39,764 nt of DNA. Origin: Streptomyces tailanensis (GTDB lineage: Bacteria; Actinomycetota; Actinomycetes; Streptomycetales; Streptomycetaceae). The position numbers and the translations under genes are program-made. Below the pieces are notes generated by a model. The model did not search any database. It saw only the letters and a list, made by a program, of their open reading frames with translations, and was not told where the DNA came from. Where the stretch lies: assembly GCF_008386495.1 (NCBI RefSeq), contig NZ_VTHJ01000019.1, positions 1 through 39,764 of the forward strand, in the 5' to 3' direction. Shown piece by piece: positions 15,167 to 22,537 of this stretch (position 1 is the stretch's first letter; each line of letters starts with the position of its first letter).

Positions 15167-15233
15167 TCCTCCTGTCCCCAACTCCCGCTCCATACGCTCG
15201 TATCCGCAGTCACACGAGTCGGGGAGAGACGCG

Positions 15234-15446
15234 TTGGCCACGAAGCACAAGACCACCCAGGAACCGCCCATCGGACTTCCAGTGGGCCTCAACGCTTGGC
15301 TCCTGGACTGCGCTCCGGTCCGCGACTGCAAGACCTGCCAGGCCGAATGGCGGCACCTCAACGCTGCCAAGGAACGCGACGACATCACACAGGCCGCGAA
15401 GCACGCCACCAAGATCCGCGATCACGCCTCCGGGACCCACGAATGA
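15234..15446 (+). CDS. Small conserved actinobacterial protein, function unknown
   Basis: The 70-residue protein starts at TTG 15234, supported by GGGGAGAG seven bases upstream. It is hydrophilic, with no membrane segment. It has two closely spaced Cys (C-x-x-C, in DCKTCQAEW) plus His at HLNAAKERDD, AKHATKIRDH and the terminal GTHE, so metal binding is possible. Similar short proteins recur beside XRE/DUF6879 genes in Streptomyces. Its stop overlaps the next start (ATGA at 15443-15446), so the two are translationally coupled. Confidence 0.6.
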   Translation: MATKHKTTQEPPIGLPVGLNAWLLDCAPVRDCKTCQAEWRHLNAAKERDDITQAAKHATKIRDHASGTHE

Positions 15447-15796
15447 CGATGGACATGCAGACGTACCGGGACGGCCGCAGGCGGGCCGAGGAGGCGGCGG
15501 AGGCCATCCGGGATGCCTTGACCAGCCTCGGTCTCCCCGAAAGTGTTGGGGGCGGCGTGCGGCCGATGGTGACCCATAGCGGCAAGCCCTACGTGCATCT
15601 CGGCATGGTTCGCGCGGATGTGGCGGCACGGATGGCGGAGGCGATGAGGGCGCCCGCCGAGGCCGTTGAGCAGGGCCGCCCTGCCCTGCTTCCGGTGGTG
15701 CGGCGGCGCCATGGTCGGCACCCTGGCTGGGCGGCTCGTGCGACCGGTGCCGGTTTGCGGTGTGGAGCTGCTCCTGTCAACTTGACCCGGCCCTGA
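15443..15796 (+). CDS. Small conserved protein coupled to the preceding gene, function unknown
   Basis: The 117-residue protein has its conserved part in the first 70 residues or so: MDMQTYRDGRRRAEEAAEAI, LGLPES, VRPMVTHSGKPYVHLGMVRA, and an amphipathic helix AARMAEAMRAP. After AEAVEQ the text turns Arg/Gly/Ala-rich (RPALLPVVRRRHGRH...). This looks unlike a folded domain and may be a read-on after loss of the original stop. It is coupled to the preceding gene by an ATGA overlap. The family is not recognised. Confidence 0.55.
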   Translation: MTMDMQTYRDGRRRAEEAAEAIRDALTSLGLPESVGGGVRPMVTHSGKPYVHLGMVRADVAARMAEAMRAPAEAVEQGRPALLPVVRRRHGRHPGWAARATGAGLRCGAAPVNLTRP

Positions 15797-16029
15797 ACAC
15801 CTTGGTCGCCCCGCCGTCATCGCACCCGAGTCAGCGTGTCCGGTCATCGTGTGGTTGACGACGCGCTGAGAGTCTCCGTACACGCCGAAGCCCGTCCAGC
15901 AGCTACGGGGCAGCTGTCGGAGACTCAGCCGCTCGTCTCGGTTCGGTGACCCGCGTCACACCTGGCTCCTGTCAGCAATCGGGGTGCCGTCTCGTTCAAG
16001 GGGCACGCGAACGAGACAGGAGCAACGCC

Positions 16030-17226
16030 ATGAAGCACCGCATCGTCGTCCTCGGTGCCGGATACGCCGGGGCCTTCGCCGCCGGAAACCTGGCCCGCCG
16101 GCTTTCGCCCGCCGACATCGAGATCACCGTCGTCAACGCCGTGCCCGACTTCGTCGAGCGGATGCGGCTCCACCAGCTCGCGATCGGCCAGGACGTCGCG
16201 GTCCGCAAGCTCGCCGACGTGTTCGCGGGCACCGGGGTGCGGCTGCGCCTGGCGCGCGTCACCGGCGTCGACCCCCAGCGCAGGACCGTCGCCGTGACCG
16301 GCGAGGACGGCGACGGCGAGCTCGCGTACGACACGCTTCTCTACGCGCTCGGCAGCTCCGTCGCCCACCATGGCGTCCCCGGCGTGGCCGAGTACGCCTT
16401 CGATGTGACCGGCAGGTCCTCGGCGCTGCGACTGCGCGAGCGTCTGGCCGGCCTGGGCGAGGGCGGCACCGTGCTGGTCGTCGGTGAGGGGCTGACCGGC
16501 ATCGAGACCGCCACCGAGTTCGCCGAGTCCCGGCCCGACCTCTCGGTCGCACTCGCCGCCCGCGGCGAGCTGGGCGCCTGGCTCTCCCCGAAGGCCCGCC
16601 GCCACCTGCGCCAGGCCTTCGACCGGCTCGGCATCACCGTCCACGAGCACACCGGAATCGAATCCGTCGAGCCGACGCGGGCGATCGCCGACCGCGTCAC
16701 TGGGCCGTCCATCCCGGCCGACGTGACCGTGTGGGCGGCCGGGTTCGCCGTGCACCCCATCGCGGCAGCCGCCGGCCTGGAGGTCGCCGAGACCGGCCAG
16801 ATCGTCGTCGACCGCACCATGCGCTCGGTCTCGCACCCGGACGTCTACGCCGCCGGTGACTGCGCCTACGCGATCGGCGAGAACGGCAGGCCGCTGCCTA
16901 TGTCCTGCGCCTCGGCAGGCCTCACCAACATGCAGGCGACCGCCGCGATCATCGCGCGCCTGACGGGCAGCGAGGTCCCGGCCACCGGGCTGAAGTACTA
17001 CGGCAACCACATCAGCCTCGGGCGGCGGGACGCGATCTTCCAGATGGTGGACGGGGACGTCCGGTCGAAGTCCTGGTACCTGGGCGGCCGGACCGCCGCG
17101 CGGCTCAAGTCGGGCGTGCTCAAGGGGGCCGGGTGGGGCATCGCCCACCCGACCTTCGGCATGCCGAAGCGCAAGCGCCGCCTGGCCACCGCGCCCGACC
17201 AGGCCGGTGTGAGGGTCGCCGCATAG
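16030..17226 (+). CDS. NAD(P)/FAD-dependent oxidoreductase, type-II NADH dehydrogenase-like
   Basis: This 398-residue flavoprotein has two dinucleotide folds. The FAD motif is VVLGAGYAGAFAAG at about 6-19, the NAD(P) motif VLVVGEGLTGIE at about 148-159, and the FAD-binding end PDVYAAGDCAYA near 275. The redox partner is unknown, and no C-terminal membrane helix is obvious. It starts at 16030 with ACAGGAG upstream. Ten bases separate it from an ECF41 sigma factor. ECF41 sigmas are typically paired with such oxidoreductases, carboxymuconolactone decarboxylases or epimerases (COE proteins). The oxidoreductase is therefore the likely target and partner of the sigma factor. Confidence 0.87.
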   Translation: MKHRIVVLGAGYAGAFAAGNLARRLSPADIEITVVNAVPDFVERMRLHQLAIGQDVAVRKLADVFAGTGVRLRLARVTGVDPQRRTVAVTGEDGDGELAYDTLLYALGSSVAHHGVPGVAEYAFDVTGRSSALRLRERLAGLGEGGTVLVVGEGLTGIETATEFAESRPDLSVALAARGELGAWLSPKARRHLRQAFDRLGITVHEHTGIESVEPTRAIADRVTGPSIPADVTVWAAGFAVHPIAAAAGLEVAETGQIVVDRTMRSVSHPDVYAAGDCAYAIGENGRPLPMSCASAGLTNMQATAAIIARLTGSEVPATGLKYYGNHISLGRRDAIFQMVDGDVRSKSWYLGGRTAARLKSGVLKGAGWGIAHPTFGMPKRKRRLATAPDQAGVRVAA

Positions 17227-17236
17227 GCTGTTTCGC

Positions 17237-18175
17237 ATGGACAGCGCAGCCATCGATCGGTTCGAGGCCAGCCGGGGCCGGCTGGCCTCGCTCGCGTACC
17301 GTCTGCTCGGCTCGGCCGCCGACGCCGAGGACGCCGTGCAGGACACGTTCCTGCGCTGGCAGGCCGCGGACCGGGAACGTATCGAGGTGCCGGAGGCGTG
17401 GCTGACCAAGGTCGTCACCAATCTCTGCCTCGACCGGCTCCGCTCGGCGCAGGCGCGCCACGAGCGTGCGGCCGGTGCCTGGCTGCCCGAGCCACTCCTC
17501 GAGGGCGACCCGATGCTCGGCCCGGCCGACACCTTCGAGCAGCGCGAATCGGTGTCCTTGGCCGTACTGACCCTCATGGAGCGCCTCTCACCGGTCGAGC
17601 GGGCCGCTTACGTCCTGCGCGAGGCCTTCTCGTACCCCCACGCCGAGATCGCCGGGATCCTCGACATCACCGAGTCCGCGAGCCAGCAGCATGTCCACCG
17701 GGCCCGACGCCGGGTCACCGCCGAGCGCCGCGGCGGCGACGAGGTGGACCCCGCGTCCGCGCGCCGGATCGTCGAGGAGTTCCTCGCCGCCGCCATGTCG
17801 GGGCGCACCGAACGGCTGGTGGCGCTGCTCACCGACGACGTGACGGCGGTCTCGGACGGCGCCGGACTGGCCAGGCGGCTGCTGCGGTACAGGACGCGCG
17901 AGCGCGTCGCCTCCTTCGTGCGGGCCGGCTTCAAGCCCACGCCGGCGAAGCGGCGGCTGGCCGGCGGCTCCCCCGCGTTCCACATCGCGCTGGTCAACGG
18001 CTCCCCGGCCGTCCTCGCCGTGGTCGAGGACCGGGTCGTGGGCGCCGTGGCCTTCGAAGTCAGCGACGGCAAGGTCGCGTCCCTGCGCGGCATCGCCGCC
18101 GCGGACCGGCTCACGCGCCTCAACGAGGCCTGGCGGCAGTACGAGCCCGACGCGCCGGTCATCGACGCATGGTGA
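17237..18175 (+). CDS. ECF41-family sigma factor (SigJ-like)
   Basis: The 312-residue protein has sigma region 2 (LASLAYRLLGSAADAEDAVQ, FLRWQAADRE, VVTNLCLDRLRSAQ, about 15-75). The linker contains WLPEPLL. Region 4 (about 105-165) has LSPVERAAYVLREAF and the recognition helix IAGILDITESASQQHVHRAR. A C-terminal SnoaL-like domain (about 175-300) is fused, the ECF41 hallmark that controls activity in cis without a separate anti-sigma factor. The conserved DGGGK motif of that domain is DGAGL here (207-211), a departure from consensus. Its oxidoreductase partner lies just upstream. The family promoter is described as TGTCACA with CGTC, but I could not find a copy with proper spacing. Confidence 0.88.
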   Translation: MDSAAIDRFEASRGRLASLAYRLLGSAADAEDAVQDTFLRWQAADRERIEVPEAWLTKVVTNLCLDRLRSAQARHERAAGAWLPEPLLEGDPMLGPADTFEQRESVSLAVLTLMERLSPVERAAYVLREAFSYPHAEIAGILDITESASQQHVHRARRRVTAERRGGDEVDPASARRIVEEFLAAAMSGRTERLVALLTDDVTAVSDGAGLARRLLRYRTRERVASFVRAGFKPTPAKRRLAGGSPAFHIALVNGSPAVLAVVEDRVVGAVAFEVSDGKVASLRGIAAADRLTRLNEAWRQYEPDAPVIDAW

Positions 18176-18261
18176 CCAGAGCCACCGGAAGGCAGTGACC
18201 TGAGTCGGAGCGAGGACGGCGTCCCTTCGCCCTCGCACCGCACACTCCACGTCGGCCGTGC

Positions 18262-19290
18262 CTAGGCCGCGGCCTCCACCTGGGCCTCGGCGTCGGTCCC
18301 GGTTCCCTCGGCCCCCTCCTGCCGCCCCCGCAGCCACACGTACACCGGGATGCCCGCGAAGAGGAAGAGGACGCCCTGGTAGACGGCCGCGTAGCCGGCG
18401 CCGGCGATCAGCCAGAAGGAGAAGGCGAAGGAGAGGCCGGCGACCAGCAGGTCGCGGACGAGACCGGCGGGGCGGACGCGCTCGCGGGTGCCGCGGGCCA
18501 GCCAGTACAGCTGGGCGGCGGCGGAGAGCAGGTAGGGGACGCAGCCGGTGAACGTGGTGATGAGGACCAGGACGCGGAAGGCGGTGTCCGGGTCGTCGGC
18601 GTAGTTCACGACGATGAGGAGCGTGCCGAGGACCGCGGTGGCGAGGACGCCGAAGCCGGGGACGCCGCCCTTGCCGACCTGGGCGAAGCGCTTCGGGAAG
18701 AGGCCGTCGCGGGCGGCGGCGTACGGCATCTGGGCGCTCAGCAGGATCCAGCCGTTGAGACAGCCGACGATCGAGGCGACGGCGACGCACGCGATCACCG
18801 TGCCGCCCCAGGTGCCGCCGGCGATCGAGTTCACCGCGTCGGCGAACGGCGCCCCGGACTCGACCAGTTCCTTGTGCGGGACCAGACCGAAGACGGCGAC
18901 CGTGCCGAGGATGTAGACGAGGGCGGAGGCGAGCGTGCCGAGGACGCTGGCGCGGCCCACGTTCCGCTCGGGGTCCTTGACCTCGCCCGCGCTGACCGCG
19001 GCCGACTCCACGCCGAGGAAGCTGTAGAGGAGGAGGGCCGCAGCGGCGGCGACCGCGCCGGGGACGCTCTCACCGGAGGCGTTGAAGGGGCCGTGGTTGT
19101 CGGTGTCGATGAAGAACAGGCCGATGGTGGCGACCAGCAGCAGCGGTACGAACTTCAGGACCGTGGAGACGATCTGCACGGCACCGACCCAGCGGGTGCC
19201 CGCGAAGTTCGCGGCGGCCGGCAGCCACAGGGCGGCCAGGGCGACGGCCGCCAGGACGACACGGTTGTCGCCGAGGCATTGGTAGCTGCT
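18262..19290 (-). pseudogene. 5'-truncated APC-family amino-acid permease
   Basis: From about 19290 to the stop at 18262 the frame encodes about 340 residues of an APC transporter. It shows ALWLPAAANFAGTRWVGAVQ, LLLYSFLGVESAAVSAGEVK, GTWGGTVIACVAVASIVG, LLSAQMPYAAARDGLFPKRF and FTGCVPYLLSAAAQLYWLAR, with about nine membrane segments. The first roughly 130 residues and three helices are missing. Upstream of 19290 the open frame continues as hydrophilic, unrelated sequence (HADTVPGVPDRTSTLTRSAQ...). The gene is therefore broken at its 5' end and cannot transport. The complete form would be a basic amino acid or arginine/ornithine-type permease. Confidence 0.8.
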
Positions 19291-19700
19291 CACCGGGGAG
19301 CGTGCACGAGGTCGGGTTAACTCGATCGTGTGATGGTCCGGTCGCGGACTTGCGGCGCCCTGGGCCGACCGGGTTAACGTGCTCGTGCGATCTGGGACGC
19401 CGGGCACGGTGTCAGCGTGCGGGGCCCCCGCGTCACCGGAGTGATGATTCAGGGCCTCCCCGTCGCCTCTGGCCGTACCCACTTGGCCAGGTCGCACAGG
19501 GAACCGGCCTCCCGGGCCCGGACCACGCACAGGATGCGTGTCGCCGCCACGGGGTCGAGTACGCCGGGGACCAGTACGCCCAAGACCGTTCGGGGCGTTG
19601 CGGCTGACAGGGTTCGTTCCTGCTCAGTTTTCAGGGACGGTATCAGCACGTCGGCGTAGCCGACGACCGCGGCAGCTAAGCGGCCTCGGGAAAGTGCGGG
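19291..19700 (-). pseudogene. Gene-free stretch with a possible ISAs1-like transposase scrap
   Basis: No intact gene lies here. On the minus strand, 19449-19649 reads VLVPGVLDPVAATRILCVV, then AREAGSLCDLAKWVRPEATG. The DP-x(16-20)-A-x-SL-x-x-L-x-x-W spacing resembles the N-terminal associated domain of ISAs1-type transposases, but the match is weak. Two direct repeats (CGGGTTAAC...TCGTG) lie at 19313 and 19368. The APC permease break is at the left edge of this stretch, so a mobile element may have caused it. Confidence 0.3.
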
Positions 19701-19791
19701 TGCGTTCCCGCGTCGTTCGGTGAGAGTGTATGCCGAGCAGCGTGGGGGTGTTCTGTTCCTGGACTTCCCCGGGGTCGCTTAGCGTCATGAC

Positions 19792-20724
19792 ATGACCAGC
19801 AACACGCCCCCCGCCCCCATGGAAACCCTCGCCGACGCCCTCGCCGCCGGGACGCTCGTCCTCGACGGCGGCATGTCCAACCAGCTCGAATCCGCCGGGC
19901 ACGATCTGAGCGACGAACTCTGGTCGGCACGGCTGCTGGCGGAGCAGCCGGAGGCGATCACCGAAGCGCATCTCGCCTACTATCTGGCGGGCGCGAACGT
20001 GGCCATCACCTCCAGCTACCAGGCCACCTTCGAGGGCTTCGCGAAGCGTCGCATCAAGCGCGAGAAGGCGGCCGAACTGCTCGCCCTGAGCGTCGAGTTG
20101 GCCCTGGACGCGACCGAGCAGGCGTGGGCGAAGGGCATCACGCGCCCCCTGTACGTGGCGGCCTCGGTCGGGCCGTACGGCGCGATGCTCGCGGACGGTT
20201 CCGAGTACCGGGGGCGGTACGGGCTGAGCGTGGCCGAGTTGGAGGCCTTCCACCGCCCCCGCCTCGAAGTGCTGGCCGCCGCCGGGCCGGACGCCTTGGC
20301 TCTGGAGACGATCCCGGACACCGACGAGGCCGAGGCGCTGCTGCGTGCGGTGCGGGGGCTGGGGGTGCCGGTCTGGCTGTCGTACTCCGTCGCCGGGGAC
20401 CGCACGCGCGCCGGGCAACCGCTGGAGGAGGCCTTCGCCCTGGCGGCCGAGGCGGAGGAGGTCATCGCCGTCGGGGTGAACTGCTGCTCCCCCGAGGACG
20501 CGGACCACGCGGTCGCCACGGCCGCCCGCGTCACCGGCAAGCCGGTCGTCGTGTACCCGAACAGCGGGGAGGCCTGGGACGCGTCCGCCCGGGCGTGGAC
20601 CGGTCGTTCGACCTTCACCGCCGAACAGGTGGAGGGGTGGCGGGCGGCCGGCGCCCGGCTGATCGGCGGGTGCTGCCGGGTCGGGCCGGAGGCGATCTCG
20701 GCGATCGCGACGACGTTGAAATGA
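19792..20724 (+). CDS. mmuM: Homocysteine S-methyltransferase (MmuM-type)
   Basis: The 310-residue cytoplasmic enzyme moves a methyl group from S-methylmethionine or SAM to homocysteine, giving methionine. The Zn-binding cysteines are at GVNCCSP (Cys231) and GGCCR (Cys294, Cys295). The N-terminal LVLDGGMSNQLESAG and LYVAASVGPYGAMLADGSEY are family signatures. Length is normal and the gene looks intact. The ATG at 19792 follows TTAGCGTCATGAC closely with no ribosome site, so the message may be leaderless. No SAM riboswitch was recognised upstream. It sits between two damaged genes (truncated APC permease and an ABC-ATPase tail) and may once have been next to an S-methylmethionine permease. Confidence 0.92.
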   Translation: MTSNTPPAPMETLADALAAGTLVLDGGMSNQLESAGHDLSDELWSARLLAEQPEAITEAHLAYYLAGANVAITSSYQATFEGFAKRRIKREKAAELLALSVELALDATEQAWAKGITRPLYVAASVGPYGAMLADGSEYRGRYGLSVAELEAFHRPRLEVLAAAGPDALALETIPDTDEAEALLRAVRGLGVPVWLSYSVAGDRTRAGQPLEEAFALAAEAEEVIAVGVNCCSPEDADHAVATAARVTGKPVVVYPNSGEAWDASARAWTGRSTFTAEQVEGWRAAGARLIGGCCRVGPEAISAIATTLK

Positions 20725-20760
20725 CAGTGTTGAAGTGACAGTTCGGACGGGAGTCAAGGC

Positions 20761-20950
20761 TCACCGGGCACGTCCCGGAGCCGTGTCGTCGAGGAGTCGG
20801 CAGAACTCCTCCTCCAGGCTCGCGACCGGTTCGGCGCGTTCGAACACCTCGACACCGATGGCCGCGGCTGTGGCCAGGATCGTCTCGGCGCCGGTCCCCT
20901 GGACGAGCACGCCATGTCCCGTCTCCGACCGGATGTCGGACGTGACCCAC
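20761..20950 (-). pseudogene. C-terminal relic of an ABC-2-type drug-exporter ATPase
   Basis: The end of a minus-strand frame reads GHGVLVQGTGAETILATAAA, then IGVEVFERAEPVASLEEEFC and RLLDD. This is the usual tail of DrrA-like ABC ATPases (...GVxxxELxPxxASLEEAFxxLT). No Walker A, signature or Walker B motif is present upstream, where the frame runs into low-complexity sequence and the LacI promoter. Only the last 55 or so residues remain. The rest of 20725-21106 holds no gene. Confidence 0.6.
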
Positions 20951-21078
20951 GCGGTTCCCGGTGCCCCGCCTTCCCCTGGCACTCCGCGATCGGGTGCCTG
21001 AAACCGTCTCCGCCGAGACAACTGGGTGCGGGCGGCGGGGGCGAAAAGCGCAGGTCCGCTGCTAGCCTCCGGTGTGGG

Positions 21079-21090
21079 GAAACCGGTTGC
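21079..21090. promoter_or_regulatory. Operator candidate GAAACCGGTTGC upstream of the LacI gene
   Basis: A CCGG-centred palindrome (core AACCGGTT, 21081-21088) lies 17 bases before the LacI start and 10 bases after a TAGCCT box. It is a natural place for autorepression. The same core occurs at 33929 and 34076 in the control region of the sugar operon. Confidence 0.65.
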
Positions 21091-21106
21091 TGGACGAGGG
21101 CGGGCC

Positions 21107-22168
21107 ATGACGAGGAAGAGCGCCGACAACGGGAGCCGCAGCACGATCCGGGACGTGGCGGCACGCGCCGGGGTCTCGGCGGCGACGGTGTCGCGCGTGC
21201 TCGGCGGCGTCTACCCGGTGAGCACGACGACCCGTACGCGCGTCATGCGGGCGGTCCGCGACCTCGACTACGTCGCCGACGCCCGAGCCAAGGCGATCGC
21301 GGGCGTCGGCACACCCACCCTCGGATTCGTCCTCGACGACATCACCGGCCCCTCCTTCGCGCTCATGGCGCACGGCGTGGAACGGGAGGCGACCCGGCTC
21401 GGCCATCTCTGCCTGGTGTGCAGCACCGACGGCGACGCCCAGCACGAGCTGGACTTCGTCGAGACGATGCGGGCGCAACGGGCCGCCGCCGTGATCCTGG
21501 TCGGCGGCGGCGCCGACACCCCCGATTACCGCGCGCGCACCGCCCATGTCGCCGACGCCCTCGCCGCCGCCGGTTCACGGCTCGTTCTGTGCGGACGGCC
21601 GCCGCTGGACCCCGGCGCGCCGGTCACGGTCATCGAGTACGACAACGAGGGCGGCGCCTACGCCCTGTGCGCCCATGTCCTGTCCCAGGGCCACCAACGG
21701 ATCCTGTTCCTCGGCGGCAAGCCGGACCACACCACCGCGCAGGGCCGCGAGCGGGGTTATCTGGCCGCGCATCGCGCGCGGGGCGTCGAGACGGATCCCA
21801 CCCTGCGGCTGACCGGCGACTTCACGCGCGACTCCGGATACCGGCTGATGCGGGAGGCGTTGGCGGCGCGGCTGGAGTTCACGGCGGTGATGGCGGCCAC
21901 CGACATGGTCGCCGCCGGCGCGCTGACCGCACTGCACGAGGCGGGGTTGACGGTGCCGGGGGACGTATCGCTGGTCGGGTACGACGACATCCCCTTCGCC
22001 CGGGATCTGCATCCGGCGCTCACCACCGCGCATGTGCCGTACGAGGAGCTGGGGCGGCTGGCGGTGCGGACCGCTCTGGGGCGGGAGCGGGGGTCGTCGT
22101 CCGACGAGCATCTTTTGCTGGGGACGCATGTGGTGGTGCGGGATTCTGTGGGGGCTGTGGGGTCGTAG
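21107..22168 (+). CDS. LacI-family transcriptional repressor, probable regulator of the glycan operon
   Basis: The 353-residue protein has an N-terminal LacI helix-turn-helix (about 12-60: STIRDVAARAGVSAATVSRV, then LGG). The periplasmic-binding-like effector domain follows (about 70-345: TLGFVLDDITGPSFALMAHG, YDNEGGAYALCAHVLSQGH, VSLVGYDDIPFA, HVPYEELGRLAVR). The effector is probably a sugar oligomer released by the neighbouring lyases. It is strikingly similar along its whole length to the second LacI protein at 35879, and the two bracket the operon. An AACCGGTT palindrome sits in its own promoter and in the operon control region. The start at 21107 has GAGGGCGGG upstream. Confidence 0.88.
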   Translation: MTRKSADNGSRSTIRDVAARAGVSAATVSRVLGGVYPVSTTTRTRVMRAVRDLDYVADARAKAIAGVGTPTLGFVLDDITGPSFALMAHGVEREATRLGHLCLVCSTDGDAQHELDFVETMRAQRAAAVILVGGGADTPDYRARTAHVADALAAAGSRLVLCGRPPLDPGAPVTVIEYDNEGGAYALCAHVLSQGHQRILFLGGKPDHTTAQGRERGYLAAHRARGVETDPTLRLTGDFTRDSGYRLMREALAARLEFTAVMAATDMVAAGALTALHEAGLTVPGDVSLVGYDDIPFARDLHPALTTAHVPYEELGRLAVRTALGRERGSSSDEHLLLGTHVVVRDSVGAVGS

Positions 22169-22332
22169 GGGCTGTGGGGACTCGTCTGCCGGGTGAGGTT
22201 CGCTGCCGGCTGCGGGTTCGTCGTGGCTGGTCGCTCCCCCACTCTCGGCTTCGCTCGAGCAGGGGGACCCCCATCGCGGCGGAGCCGCACATGTGACAGC
22301 CCCGCGCCCCTCAGCCCGCAGGGCCGGAGCTA
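22169..22332. repeat. Spacer with a Streptomyces-type intergenic palindrome
   Basis: There is no gene here. At 22231-22275 it carries the GCTCCCCCACTCTCGGCTTC... GCTCGAGCAGGGGGACCCCC motif, a repeat I know as frequent between Streptomyces genes. It is followed by GCGGCGGAGCCGC, a short hairpin. Another copy lies inverted inside the 205-bp element just downstream, and a partly duplicated one at 39566. It probably acts as a terminator for the LacI gene. Confidence 0.6.
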
Positions 22333-22537
22333 CTAGGGGGTGTTGTGAAAGTCCTGTGCGGTGCCCGCGGTGTCCGGTGCGTGCCCTCGGCGTGCCAGAC
22401 GAAGGCCCTCGATGGGGGTGCCCCCGGTCGAACGAAGTTGAGACTGGGGGAGGAGCTACTTGGGTCTTTGGCCGGTGCGGCGAGGGTGCGTGCCGGGCGC
22501 CGCGGGTGCTGTGCGGGACTTTCACAACACCCCCTAG
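22333..22537. mobile_element. 205-bp inverted-repeat element ending in CTAG (MITE-like)
   Basis: The ends are a perfect 22-bp terminal inverted repeat (22333-22354 and 22516-22537), starting CTAGGGGGTG and ending CACCCCCTAG. The imperfect arms continue inward for about 40 more bases. In the next 26 bases nearly all differences are such that a + strand RNA would form G-U pairs. The centre (22408-22455) carries an inverted copy of the common Streptomyces palindrome. The stop codon TAG of the minus-strand esterase lies inside the right end. No ORF is present. One arm of a second copy lies at positions 1-44. Confidence 0.75.

Noticed and set aside
15954..15991. ECF41 promoter (TGTCACA with CGTC) upstream of the oxidoreductase
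   Set aside because: CGTCACA at 15954 and CGTC at 15988 are 27 bases apart, and TGTCAGC at 15970 is only 11 from CGTC. Neither fits the expected spacing.
19700..19791. SAM riboswitch upstream of the homocysteine methyltransferase
   Set aside because: I could not find the conserved helices or a terminator in the short upstream region. The start appears close to a promoter box.
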